Shown here: piece after piece, positions 15,263-23,422 of the stretch
How positions within the stretch are numbered: position 1 is the stretch's first letter
Layout of the letters: each line of letters opens with the position of its first letter
Source of the DNA: DATBDM01 sp034664425
GTDB taxonomy: Bacteria; Actinomycetota; Thermoleophilia; Solirubrobacterales; Solirubrobacteraceae
Direction of reading: 5' to 3'
DNA length: 64,000 nucleotides
Assembly: GCA_034664425.1 (NCBI GenBank)
Contig: JAXDHR010000096.1
Coordinates: 10,709-74,708, forward strand
Program-made: the position numbers and the translations under genes
Notes under the pieces: generated by a model
What the model was told of the DNA's origin: nothing
Seen by the model: the letters and a program-made list of their open reading frames with translations, nothing else
The model's database searches: none

Positions 15263-16312
15263 CTACTCGGTGACCACGTACCAACCCGCCATCCCCGCCA
15301 TCATGTGCGAGAAGACGTGGCAGTGGTACAGCCAGCGGCCGGGGTTGTCCTCGGTGAAGCGCGCAGTCACGGTCTCGTTGGGTCCGACCGTCGGGTTGTC
15401 CACGGGTGTGCCGGCGCCATCGCGCCAGCGGTGTCCGTGGATGTGGAACGTGTGGAAGAAGTTGTCCATCCCGAAGACGTTGAACTCGACGTCCTCGCCG
15501 ACCTTCGCGGTCAGCGTCGGTGTGTTGCCGGCGAACGAGCGGCCGTTGATGCACTGGAAGTTCGCATCGAGGCCGGTGATGTTCGGCGCGAACGAGTGGA
15601 GGAACAGGTTGAAGGTGTGGTCGGGCCAGCGCGCGCCGCGCGGCCTGACGACGACGGTGCCGAAGAGGCCGCGCATCGCGTTGATGACGTGGTTGGGCCC
15701 GTGGTCGTGGTAGGGCCACGCGCCGACGGATCCCGGCACGCACTCCCACTGGTAGGTGAACTCCTCGCCGGGACCGATGTAGCCGCCGGTGTGCGTGTAG
15801 CGGCCCATGTAGGCGCCGTCGTACTCCGTGTTGTAGCGGACGCCGTGCGGGTGCATCGTGACCGCCTGCTTGCTCAGCGCGTTGCGGAAGTGCACCGCGA
15901 TCACGTCGCCCTCCTGCGCGTAGAGCGTCGGGCCGGGGATCGTGATCGGGCGAACGTGCGCGGCGAAGCCCGGCGTCATCTCGCGGTAGACCATGGCCGG
16001 GAAGCGGTGCGGGCGCGGAACGCGCATGCCCTCCCAGTCGTCCTTGCCGGTGGGGATCACGTTCCAGCGGTGGGCTTCGGCCTGGATCCAGAACTCGCGC
16101 CGCTGCCCGCCCGGAGCCGGGGGGATCTCGGGGAACGCCGCGGCACGCGCTCTGGCGGCCGCCGGCCGCGGGACTGCTGCCGCAAGTGCGTCGGCGCGCG
16201 CAAGCGCACGCGGCGAGTCGACGTTGACGGTCTCGCCTCCGATCGTGCACAGCAGGGCGGAGCCTCCCGCGAGGCCGAGGAAGGAGCGTCGGGTGTGAGG
16301 GAGCTCTCCCAT
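15263..16312 (-). CDS. Tat-exported two-domain multicopper oxidase
   Basis: A 349-residue laccase-like enzyme. The twin-arginine signal TRRSFLGLAGGSALL shows export of the folded, copper-loaded protein. All four copper-binding clusters are visible in order: MHPHGVRYN, YHDHGPNH, HTFHIHGHRW and HCHVFSHMMAGM. The His-Cys-His plus Met of the last supply the type-1 site and the others the trinuclear cluster. The small size and two cupredoxin domains match two-domain multicopper oxidases, which work as trimers. It is the first gene of a minus-strand operon with the beta-helix and cupredoxin genes, and its promoter region is shared with a divergent TetR gene. Oxidation of copper, phenols or metals are all possible roles. 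Confidence 0.92.
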   Translation of the reverse strand: MGELPHTRRSFLGLAGGSALLCTIGGETVNVDSPRALARADALAAAVPRPAAARARAAAFPEIPPAPGGQRREFWIQAEAHRWNVIPTGKDDWEGMRVPRPHRFPAMVYREMTPGFAAHVRPITIPGPTLYAQEGDVIAVHFRNALSKQAVTMHPHGVRYNTEYDGAYMGRYTHTGGYIGPGEEFTYQWECVPGSVGAWPYHDHGPNHVINAMRGLFGTVVVRPRGARWPDHTFNLFLHSFAPNITGLDANFQCINGRSFAGNTPTLTAKVGEDVEFNVFGMDNFFHTFHIHGHRWRDGAGTPVDNPTVGPNETVTARFTEDNPGRWLYHCHVFSHMMAGMAGWYVVTE

Positions 16313-16352
16313 GGGCCGCCCGGGAACCTATTGCCCGGCTAAGGGAAGTTCA

Positions 16353-16366
16353 AGTACGAACGTACT
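16353..16366. promoter_or_regulatory. Palindromic operator candidate between multicopper oxidase and TetR genes
   Basis: AGTACG-AA-CGTACT is a perfect 6+6 inverted repeat in the 77-base divergent gap, 41 bases from the oxidase ATG and 24 from the tetR ATG. A related half-site, GTACAG, follows at 16378. TetR regulators commonly bind such palindromes and repress both their own gene and the neighbour. Confidence 0.6.
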
Positions 16367-16389
16367 GGCACGGCCGGTACAGTGGCGTC

Positions 16390-17016
16390 ATGGCCGTTCG
16401 CTCGACCCGCCGCGCCGACGCGTCCGAGCGACTGCGCGAGGCGATCGTCGCGGCCACCGTGCGGATCGTCGCCCGTGACGGAGTCGGCGCGGTCACCCAC
16501 CGGCGCGTCGCGCTGCAGGCGGGAGTCTCCCTGTCCTCGACGACCTGGCACTTCGCCTCCAAGGGGGAGATCCTCGAGGCGGCGCTGCGCTGGACCGCGC
16601 AGCGCGAGGTCGAGCGGGTCGGCGCGATGGCCGACCGCGTGGCCGCGGCGTCGGCCGGCGGCGCGTTCGACCCGGAGGTTTGGGGCGAGGAGCTCGCCGC
16701 CTGGGTCGTCGCCCAGAGCGAGGGGGAGGAGCGCGAGATCACGGTCGCGCTCTACCGGCTGCAGCTCGAGACGCTCGGCCGCCCGGGCGCCGTCGGGGTG
16801 CACCGCCAGTGGGGCGCGTCGCTGCAGCAGGTGGGCGAGCGAGTGCTGGGGCCGGCCGGATCGGCGGCGCCGGCGCTCGACACGCGGATCGTCGTCGCCG
16901 CGCTCGACGGGCTGCGGCTGGGGCTGCTGAGCCTGCGCGAGGGCGACGCGGCGGCGCCGACGGACTGGATCGCGCCCGCGCTTGCGCGCCTGCTGCGCAC
17001 TCTCGTGACCGTCTGA
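16390..17016 (+). CDS. TetR-family transcriptional regulator
   Basis: A 208-residue regulator. The N-terminal helix-turn-helix is clear: LREAIVAATVRIVARDGVGA, THRRVALQAGVSLSSTTWHF, then ASKGEILEAAL (residues about 15-68). The all-helical C-terminal domain would bind an unknown ligand. The gene is divergent from the multicopper oxidase operon with a perfect palindrome between them, so that operon is its most likely target. It ends 3 bases before the convergent photolyase gene. Confidence 0.9.
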   Translation: MAVRSTRRADASERLREAIVAATVRIVARDGVGAVTHRRVALQAGVSLSSTTWHFASKGEILEAALRWTAQREVERVGAMADRVAAASAGGAFDPEVWGEELAAWVVAQSEGEEREITVALYRLQLETLGRPGAVGVHRQWGASLQQVGERVLGPAGSAAPALDTRIVVAALDGLRLGLLSLREGDAAAPTDWIAPALARLLRTLVTV

Positions 17017-17019
17017 GGA

Positions 17020-18429
17020 TCAGCCCGCCGCGCGGTAGCGCTCGATCGCGCGGCGTCGCTCGACCGCGTGGTCGACGATCGGCTCGGGGTAGTCGCGGCC
17101 GATCACGCAGCCGGCGGCCCGCTGCTCGTCCTCGCTCATCGTCCACGGCTCGGCGAGATGCTCGTCTCCCACGTCGCGCAGCTCCGGGACCCAGCGGCGG
17201 ACGTAGATGCCGTCGGGGTCATGGCGGCGCTGCTGCGTGACCGGGTTCAAGAGCCGCTGGAAGTACGGCGCGGGATCGGTGCCGGTCGACGCGATCCACT
17301 GCCAGCCGCCGTTGTTGGCGGCCATGTCGCCGTCGAGCAGCAACGCCATGAAGTGTGCCTCGCCGAGCCGCCAGTCGAGCTGCAGGTCCTTGGTCAAGAA
17401 CGAGCCGACGACCATCCGCACGCGGTTGTGCATCCAGTGCTCGGCGGCGAGCTGGCGCATGCCGGCGTCGACCAGCGGATAGCCGGTGCGGCCCTGCTTC
17501 CAGGCCTCGAGCCGGTCGCCGGGCGGGTCCCAGTCGAGCGCGCGGTAGCGCTCCTGGAACTCGTGCTGGACGACCTGCGGGAAGTGCATCAGCACGGCGG
17601 CGTAGAAGTCGCGCCAGGCCAGCTCGTTGCGGTAGCTCGCAGACCCGCCGCTGCGCTGCTCGGCGACCTTCGTGTCGAGCTCGAGCGCCGAGACGCAGCC
17701 CCAGCGCAGGTAGGGCGAGAGCCGGGAGGAGCCGCCGGCCGGGGTGTCGCGCCCGTCCTCGTAGGCCGCGAGGCGCGTGCGCAGGAAGGCGGCGAGCGCC
17801 TCGCGGCCCGCGTGCTCGCCCGGCGTGAAGCCGAGCCCGCCATCGATCTCGGCGCCGAGATCGCGCGCCGACGGCAGGCGGCCGGTGCGCAGGTTCGATG
17901 GCAGCGTCAGCGCGTGCGGCATCGGGACCAGGTCGCGGCGGCGGGTGACGAGCCAGGCGCGCGCGAACGGCGAGAACACCGTGTAGGGCTTGCCCTGCTT
18001 GGTGCGGATGCGCGAGGGATCGTCGACGACGCAGGCGCCGGGATGCGGGTGGGCTGCCACGGAGAGCCGGGCAAGGCCGTCGTGCACCCGCTGGTCGCGC
18101 CGGCGCGACCACGGGGAGGCGTCAGCGGTCCAGTGGACGGCGCGCGCGCCGGTCTCGCGCGCCAGCTTCGGGATCTCCGTCTCCGGCCTGCCCGTGCGGA
18201 TCACGAGCCGGCCGCCGCGCTCGCGCAGCGCCGCGTCGAGCTCATGCAGGCAGCCGAGCATGAAGGCGGTGCGCGGCGCGCTCGGGAAGCGTCCCGTCCG
18301 GTAGAGCCGCTCGTCGAAGACGAAGACGGGAACCGTGCGCTCGGCGCGGGCGGCGGCGTGCAGCGCTGGAAGGTCGCGCAGGCGCAGGTCGCGGCGGAAC
18401 CAGATCAGCTCGGTCTCGGTCATCGACAT
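17020..18429 (-). CDS. phr: Deoxyribodipyrimidine photolyase (class I CPD type)
   Basis: About 469 residues. Photolyases split UV-induced pyrimidine dimers using blue light and FADH-. The N-terminal antenna domain begins ELIWFRRDLRLRDLPALHAA. The FAD-binding region has the standard landmarks: GGSSRLSPYLRWGCVSA, YRNELAWRDFYAAVL, GRTGYPLVDAGMRQL, EHWMHNRVRMVVGSFLTKDL and DGDMAANNGGWQWIASTGTD. These include the Asn and Trp residues expected around the flavin. I start at ATG 18429 (MSMTETEL); the frame is open to 18486, but that part overlaps the divergent gene. GGTACGG is repeated 18 bases apart (18431 and 18449) in the shared promoter gap. Confidence 0.94.
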   Translation of the reverse strand: MSMTETELIWFRRDLRLRDLPALHAAARAERTVPVFVFDERLYRTGRFPSAPRTAFMLGCLHELDAALRERGGRLVIRTGRPETEIPKLARETGARAVHWTADASPWSRRRDQRVHDGLARLSVAAHPHPGACVVDDPSRIRTKQGKPYTVFSPFARAWLVTRRRDLVPMPHALTLPSNLRTGRLPSARDLGAEIDGGLGFTPGEHAGREALAAFLRTRLAAYEDGRDTPAGGSSRLSPYLRWGCVSALELDTKVAEQRSGGSASYRNELAWRDFYAAVLMHFPQVVQHEFQERYRALDWDPPGDRLEAWKQGRTGYPLVDAGMRQLAAEHWMHNRVRMVVGSFLTKDLQLDWRLGEAHFMALLLDGDMAANNGGWQWIASTGTDPAPYFQRLLNPVTQQRRHDPDGIYVRRWVPELRDVGDEHLAEPWTMSEDEQRAAGCVIGRDYPEPIVDHAVERRRAIERYRAAG

Positions 18430-18484
18430 GGGTACGGGCGCAGGTCGCGGTACGGATCGGCGGCGGCGGGGAAACGTTGTGGGC

Positions 18485-19537
18485 ATGGACTATCGCCAGC
18501 TCGGCCGCTCCGGCCTGCGCATCTCCGCGCTCACCCTCGGCACGATGACGTTCGGCGGCCGCGGGAACTTCGCCAGCGTCGGCGAAACCGACGTCGCCGG
18601 CGCCCGCCGCCAGCTCGACCTCTGCCTCGACGCCGGCGTCAACCTGGTCGACACCGCCAACGTGTACTCCGACGGGCTCTCGGAGGAGATCGTCGGCGAG
18701 ATCCTGCACGGCCGCCGCGAGCGCACGCTGGTCGCCACGAAGCTGCGGATGCCGATGGGCGATGGGCCCAACGACGCGGGCCTCTCGCGTCACCACATCG
18801 TCGACCAGTGCGAGGCCAGCCTGCGGCGCCTGCAGATCGACCACATCGACCTGCTGCAGGTCCACGAGTGGGACGGCGTCACGCCGCTGGAGGAGACGCT
18901 CGCGGCGCTCGACACGCTGGTCACCCAGGGCAAGGTCCGCTACGTCGGCTGCTCGAACTACTCGGGCTGGCACCTGATGAAGGCGCTCGGCATCGCGCGC
19001 GAGCACGGCTTCGAGCGCTTCGTCTCGCAGCAGATCCACTACACGCTGCAGGCGCGCGAGGCCGAGTACGAGCTCGTGCCGATCGCCGTCGACCAGGGCG
19101 TCGAGATCCTCGTCTGGAGCCCGCTCGCCGGCGGCCTGCTGTCGGGCAAGTACCGTCGCGGCAAGGACATGCCCGAGGGCTCGCGCGGGCTGACCGACTG
19201 GAACGAGCCGCCGGTCCGCGACGAGGAGAAGCTCTACGACATCGTCGAGGTGCTCGTGGAGATCGGCGAGGGCCATGGCGTCTCCGCCGCGCAGGTCGCG
19301 ATCGCATGGCTGCTCGGCCGTCCGGGCGTGGCGTCGGTGGTCGTCGGTGCGCGCCCCGACGAGCAGCTCGCCGACAACCTGAAGGCCGCCGAGCTGACGC
19401 TCGCGGACGACGAGAGCGCGCGTCTGGATGAGGTCAGTGCGCCGCCGCTGCTCTACCCCTACTGGCATCAGGCCAAGACGGCCGCCGATCGGCTCGGCCC
19501 GGCGGACCTGACGCTGCTCGGCCCGCACCTGGTTTAG
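18485..19537 (+). CDS. Aldo/keto reductase
   Basis: A 350-residue NADPH-dependent oxidoreductase of the AKR superfamily, close in layout to the YghZ/Kv-beta-like group. It begins MDYRQLGRSGLRISALTLGT. The catalytic tetrad can be placed: Asp and Tyr in LVDTANVYSDG, Lys in VATKLRMPMG and His in LLQVHEWDG. The C-terminal cofactor loop ends in VVVGARPDEQLADNLKA. The substrate is unknown. It is divergent from photolyase. The stop overlaps the convergent MFS gene. Confidence 0.92.
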   Translation: MDYRQLGRSGLRISALTLGTMTFGGRGNFASVGETDVAGARRQLDLCLDAGVNLVDTANVYSDGLSEEIVGEILHGRRERTLVATKLRMPMGDGPNDAGLSRHHIVDQCEASLRRLQIDHIDLLQVHEWDGVTPLEETLAALDTLVTQGKVRYVGCSNYSGWHLMKALGIAREHGFERFVSQQIHYTLQAREAEYELVPIAVDQGVEILVWSPLAGGLLSGKYRRGKDMPEGSRGLTDWNEPPVRDEEKLYDIVEVLVEIGEGHGVSAAQVAIAWLLGRPGVASVVVGARPDEQLADNLKAAELTLADDESARLDEVSAPPLLYPYWHQAKTAADRLGPADLTLLGPHLV

Positions 19538-20817
19538 GCCACGAGTGCGGCATCCTCCAGCTCCGCCGGCGGCGGCGTGTGGCCGTCGTAGGCCGCGAGC
19601 TGGGGGAAGGCCCAGACGATCGCGCCGACCGAGGCGATGCAGGCCAGGCCGCCGCTGAGCACGGCGAAGCCCGCCGAGGTGGCGGCGGCCACAAGGCCCG
19701 ACTCGAGGTCGCCGAGACGCGGACCGCTCGTCACCACGAGCATGAACGCGGCCGACATCCGCCCGCGCAGCGCCTCGGGCGTGACGGTCTGGTTGATGAT
19801 CGAGCGGCAGACGGCGCTGATCGAGTCCGCCGCGCCGGCGACCGCCAGCAGCAGCGCGGCCGCCGCCAGCGATCCGACGACGCCCGCCGCCGCGATCGCC
19901 GCGCCCCACACGAGCACGGCGCCGATCACGACCCGGCCGAGCCAGCGCGCGTGCTCGACCCATCCCGTCGTCAGCGCCGCCACCGTCGCGCCGGCCGACA
20001 CGGCGGCGTAGAGCAGGCCCGTCCCCGCCGCGCCCGAGTGGTAGACCGTGAGCGAGAGCACCGCGAACAGCGCGCGCGGCATCCCGAAGGTCATCGCCGC
20101 GATGTCGATGACGAACGAGCCCATCAGTGCCCGGTTGCCGCGCACGAAGCGCAGGCCCTCGGCGATCGAGCGCCCCACGGCAGGCGGCGGGCCGGCGACC
20201 CCGTCGCCGCCGCCCGGTCGCATCGGCCGCAGCGGCAGGGTGGCGAGGAGGGCGACGAGGAAGGCCCCGGCGTCGACCGCGTAGGTCGCGCCGACCCCGA
20301 GCCACGCGATCAGGAGGCCGCCTGCGCCCGGTCCGACGACCGACGCGACCTGCGTCAGACCGAAGTTGAGCGAGAGCGCCGAGCGCAGCCGCTCGCGGCC
20401 CGCCAGCCCGGGGACCATCGCCGAACGCGCCACGTTGACCACGGCGCCGGCGCCGGCGAGCGCGCCGGCGAGCAGGAACACGAGCGCGATCGGCGGCTGC
20501 TCGAGCAGCGCGATCGCGGCAAGGCCACCGACGATCAGCGTCTCGGCGAGCTGCGCCATCAGCAGCAGGCCGCGACGATCCATGCGGTCGGCGATCGCGC
20601 CGCCGAGCAGCGACGCGGCGATCAGCGGGCCGAGTTCGACGACACCGAGCAGACCGACGAGAGCCGCGGAGTGCGTCAGCACGTACACCTGATATGGAAC
20701 GGCGACCAGAGCTGCCTGCGTGCCGAGCGCGGACAGCGCCTGACCGAGCAGGACGAGTCGCAGATCGCGTGAGAGGCGCACGGCGGTCAGGTCGACGGCG
20801 AAGCGTGGCACGCGCAC
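19534..20817 (-). CDS. MFS transporter, EntS-like exporter group
   Basis: A 427-residue membrane protein with about twelve hydrophobic segments. The typical loop between helices 2 and 3 is GGAIADRMDRRGLLL. The arrangement DLRLVLLGQALSALGTQAAL near the start resembles the enterobactin-exporter/DHA3 group of the major facilitator superfamily. Exported substrates in this group include siderophores and drugs; none can be assigned here. The start is GTG 20817, with a second GTG 6 bases downstream. It stands alone on the minus strand. Confidence 0.88.
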   Translation of the reverse strand: MRVPRFAVDLTAVRLSRDLRLVLLGQALSALGTQAALVAVPYQVYVLTHSAALVGLLGVVELGPLIAASLLGGAIADRMDRRGLLLMAQLAETLIVGGLAAIALLEQPPIALVFLLAGALAGAGAVVNVARSAMVPGLAGRERLRSALSLNFGLTQVASVVGPGAGGLLIAWLGVGATYAVDAGAFLVALLATLPLRPMRPGGGDGVAGPPPAVGRSIAEGLRFVRGNRALMGSFVIDIAAMTFGMPRALFAVLSLTVYHSGAAGTGLLYAAVSAGATVAALTTGWVEHARWLGRVVIGAVLVWGAAIAAAGVVGSLAAAALLLAVAGAADSISAVCRSIINQTVTPEALRGRMSAAFMLVVTSGPRLGDLESGLVAAATSAGFAVLSGGLACIASVGAIVWAFPQLAAYDGHTPPPAELEDAALVA

Positions 20818-20977
20818 GCAGTGAAGCAGCCCCCCTCGGCAGCTACATTGACTCTGAGGTCGCGCGATGCCGGCGGGCGTCGGAGCGATTTCACCACCAC
20901 GACGGAAGGACGGCGCGCGACCGTAGGGCGCGGCGCTGGGCTTCCTCTCAGGATCACTGATTCAGAGGAGCTTCGTC

Positions 20978-21169
20978 ATGCAGTCCGAAATTGCACCCCC
21001 GCTCGAGCCGGAACATCACGTCGACGGCCACGCGGCGGTCGGCGTGGCGCCGGTGGTCGGCGTGCTCGCGCAGCTCAACGAAGCGCTGGCCGCGTGCCTC
21101 GACGAGATCGAGTCGCTGCAGGAGCGCGTCGCCCGGCTCGAGCGCGAGTGCCGGTCCCGCGCGGGCTAG
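20978..21169 (+). CDS. Small coiled-coil protein, unknown function
   Basis: A 63-residue protein. A good ribosome-binding site (GAGGAG) precedes the ATG by 7 bases. The first half is Pro/Val-rich; the second half (NEALAACLDEIESLQERVARL) has heptad spacing and probably forms a short coiled coil. Its stop is a CTAG shared with kup on the other strand, the same arrangement as three other convergent pairs here, which supports it being real. The upstream 160 bases (20818-20977) show only a lone TTGACT (20848-20853) and no clear -10. Confidence 0.5.
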   Translation: MQSEIAPPLEPEHHVDGHAAVGVAPVVGVLAQLNEALAACLDEIESLQERVARLERECRSRAG

Positions 21170-23067
21170 AGCTCGATGTGCGAGCCCATCACCACGGTGC
21201 GCTCGTCGGGCAGGCCGAAGTACTCGACCGGGTTCGCCGCGTTGCGCGCGAGCGCGAGGAACAGCTTCATCCGCCAGCGGCGCATCGGGGCGCGCCCCGT
21301 GGGCACGATCGTCATCTTCGAGAGGAAGAACGAGGCGTGCTCGAGATCGACGTCGCCCTCGAGCCGGTTGCGCACGCGCCCGATCTGGGCCGGGACGTCG
21401 GTCGTGTCCTGGAACCCGAACGACGCGGTCACGTGCGTGATGCCGTCGTCGCGGTAGCCGAGGTCGTCGACGCTCACCCGCTCGTCGTCGTGGACGTGCG
21501 GCACGTTGAGCGTCCGCACGGAGACGATCACCACGCTGTGGTGGAGCACGCGATTGTGCTCGACGTTGGCCCGTAGGGCCAGTGGCGTCGTCTCGCGGTT
21601 CGCGGAGAGGAACACGGCGCAGCCCGGCGCGCGGTAGATCGGCGGCCGCATCGCGTGCAGGTCGCGGACGAAGTCGCGCAGCGGGCCCTCCTCCTGGGTC
21701 CGCCGCTGGCTGGCGATCCCGCGTCCGCGCTGCCAGGTGGCGAGCACGGTGAACACGCTCGCGGCGATCAGCAGCGGGAACCAGCCGCCGTGCAGGACCT
21801 TGGTCAGGTTCGCGGCGAAGAACGCGAGGTCGACGGTCAGGAACGCCGCGGCGCCGCCGATCGCCATCCACAGCGGGCGCCGCCACAGCACGCGCACGAC
21901 GACGAAGAAGAGGATCGTGTCGATGGCCAGCGTGCCGGTGACCGCGATCCCGTAGGCCGACGCGAGCCGCTGCGAGGACCCGAAGCCGATCACCAGCCCG
22001 AGCACCGCGACGGCGATGCCCCAGTTGATCGCCGAGACGTACACCTGCCCGGCCTCGTGCTCTGAGGTGTGCCGGATGCGCAGGCGCGGCAGGAAGCCCA
22101 GGCCGACGGCCTGGCGGGTGACCGAGAAGGCGCCCGAGATCACGGCTTGGGAGGCGATCACCGTCGCGACCGTCGCCAGCGCCACCATCGGGATCCGCGC
22201 CCAATGGGGGAAGAGCAGGAAGAACGGGTTGTCGATCGCACCGTGGTCGCGCAGGATCAGCGAGCCCTGGCCCATGTAGTTGAGGATTAGTGCCGGGAAC
22301 ACGATGGCGAACCACGCGCGACGGATCGGCGCGCGGCCGAAGTGCCCCATGTCGGCGTACAGCGCCTCGGCGCCGGTGACCGTGAGCACGACCGAGCCGA
22401 GCGCGATGAACGCGGTGCCGGGATGGTCGGCGAAGAAGGCGATGCCGTAGCTGGGCGAGAGCGCCCGCAGGATCCCGGGATGCGCGACCACGTGCCCGAG
22501 GCCCGCGACCGCGAGCACCGCGAACCACACGGCCATGATCGGCCCGAACGCCCGCCCGACGGCGCCCGTCCCGAAGCGCTGGATCGCGAACAGCGCGATG
22601 ATGATCGCCACGGTGACCGGCACGACCAGCGAGGAGAAGCTGGGGGAGACGATCTCGAGGCCCTCGACCGCGGAGAGCACCGAGATCGCCGGCGTGATCA
22701 TGCCGTCGCCGTAGAACAGCGACGCGCCGACGAGCCCGAGCGCGATCAGCGCACGCTTGGCCCGCGGCTGCAGCGCGACCTCCTGGATCTTGGCGATCAG
22801 CGCCATGATCCCGCCCTCGCCCTCGTTGTCGGCGCGCATGATCAGCGTCACGTACTTGATCGAGACGATGATCGTGATCGACCAGAAGACGAGCGAGACG
22901 ATGCCGTAGATGCCCGCCTGCGTCGGGCGCACGGCGTGGTTGTCTGCGCTGAACACCGCCTGCAGCGCGTACAGCGGGCTCGTACCGATGTCGCCGAAGA
23001 CGACGCCGAGCGCGCCGAGCGTGAGGGCCGTCATCCCGGCGTGCTGCTTGCGGGCGGAGTGGGCCAT
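21166..23067 (-). CDS. kup: Kup-family potassium uptake transporter
   Basis: A protein of about 633 residues with about twelve N-terminal membrane helices and a cytoplasmic C-terminal domain. The family signature LGALGVVFGDIGTSPLYALQ opens the transport domain, followed by ADNEGEGGIMALIAKIQ and FYGDGMITPAISVLSAVEGL. Kup carries K+ with H+ symport. The frame is open to 23358, but the codons between 23067 and 23145 have many A/T third positions (ACT, CCA, AAA, GGA, CGT, TAT), unlike real genes here, so I start at ATG 23067. ATG 23145 has the better ribosome-binding site and is the alternative. Confidence 0.94.
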   Translation of the reverse strand: MAHSARKQHAGMTALTLGALGVVFGDIGTSPLYALQAVFSADNHAVRPTQAGIYGIVSLVFWSITIIVSIKYVTLIMRADNEGEGGIMALIAKIQEVALQPRAKRALIALGLVGASLFYGDGMITPAISVLSAVEGLEIVSPSFSSLVVPVTVAIIIALFAIQRFGTGAVGRAFGPIMAVWFAVLAVAGLGHVVAHPGILRALSPSYGIAFFADHPGTAFIALGSVVLTVTGAEALYADMGHFGRAPIRRAWFAIVFPALILNYMGQGSLILRDHGAIDNPFFLLFPHWARIPMVALATVATVIASQAVISGAFSVTRQAVGLGFLPRLRIRHTSEHEAGQVYVSAINWGIAVAVLGLVIGFGSSQRLASAYGIAVTGTLAIDTILFFVVVRVLWRRPLWMAIGGAAAFLTVDLAFFAANLTKVLHGGWFPLLIAASVFTVLATWQRGRGIASQRRTQEEGPLRDFVRDLHAMRPPIYRAPGCAVFLSANRETTPLALRANVEHNRVLHHSVVIVSVRTLNVPHVHDDERVSVDDLGYRDDGITHVTASFGFQDTTDVPAQIGRVRNRLEGDVDLEHASFFLSKMTIVPTGRAPMRRWRMKLFLALARNAANPVEYFGLPDERTVVMGSHIEL

Positions 23068-23146
23068 TGCGGGAGGGAGATACCCCATCGGACGTCCGTC
23101 GAGCGGCGGTTTGACCTGCTCGTGGGCGAGGAAGGCTGGAGTCATC

Positions 23147-23161
23147 GGGTCCTCTGGACCC
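23147..23161. repeat. Inverted repeat in the kup divergent gap
   Basis: GGGTCC-TCT-GGACCC is a perfect 6-bp inverted repeat 24 bases before the small membrane protein gene and about 80 before kup. It may be an operator or a small RNA hairpin. The rest of the 118-base gap shows only TTGACC (23111-23116) without a convincing -10. Confidence 0.35.
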
Positions 23162-23185
23162 CCTCGAACCCGAAGGAGACATTCC

Positions 23186-23422
23186 ATGGTGGACATCGGC
23201 CCGCCGATCGGCCTCATGGCTATCGGCCTCGTGCTCTGGCTCGCCGTCACGGCGACCGTCGCCGGCATCTCGATCCAGACGATCGGCGTGATCCTCTTCA
23301 TCGTCGGCGTCGTCTGGCTCGTGATCGAGCTCGCGGTCAGCCGGCCGCGGCGCCGCACCTACGTGGCCGACGCGCCGGCGGCGACGCGGCGCGAGCGCGT
23401 CGTCGAGCGCGACGTCGTCTAG
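23186..23422 (+). CDS. Small two-helix membrane protein, DUF6458-like
   Basis: A 78-residue protein with two membrane helices (residues about 8-26 and 31-51) linked by ISIQTIG, then a basic cytoplasmic-looking tail rich in Arg (PRRRTYVADAP...RRERVVERDVV). The short spacing and the QTIG turn resemble actinobacterial DUF6458 proteins of unknown function. AGGAGA precedes the ATG by 7 bases. The stop overlaps the convergent acyltransferase gene as CTAG. Confidence 0.7.
   Translation: MVDIGPPIGLMAIGLVLWLAVTATVAGISIQTIGVILFIVGVVWLVIELAVSRPRRRTYVADAPAATRRERVVERDVV

Noticed and set aside
20821..21576. A 251-residue plus-strand frame over the small coiled-coil gene and the kup end
   Set aside because: Its sequence is low-complexity Arg/Ala/His antisense to kup, and the better-supported 63-residue gene occupies another frame.
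23068..23145. Longer kup start at ATG 23145
   Set aside because: The ribosome-binding site is better, but the codons in this stretch have many A/T third bases, unlike the rest of the gene. Kept as an alternative, not as the call.
23068..23185. A c-di-AMP (ydaO) riboswitch upstream of kup
   Set aside because: The conserved ydaO core is not visible and the gap is too short. Only a small GGGTCC/GGACCC hairpin is present.
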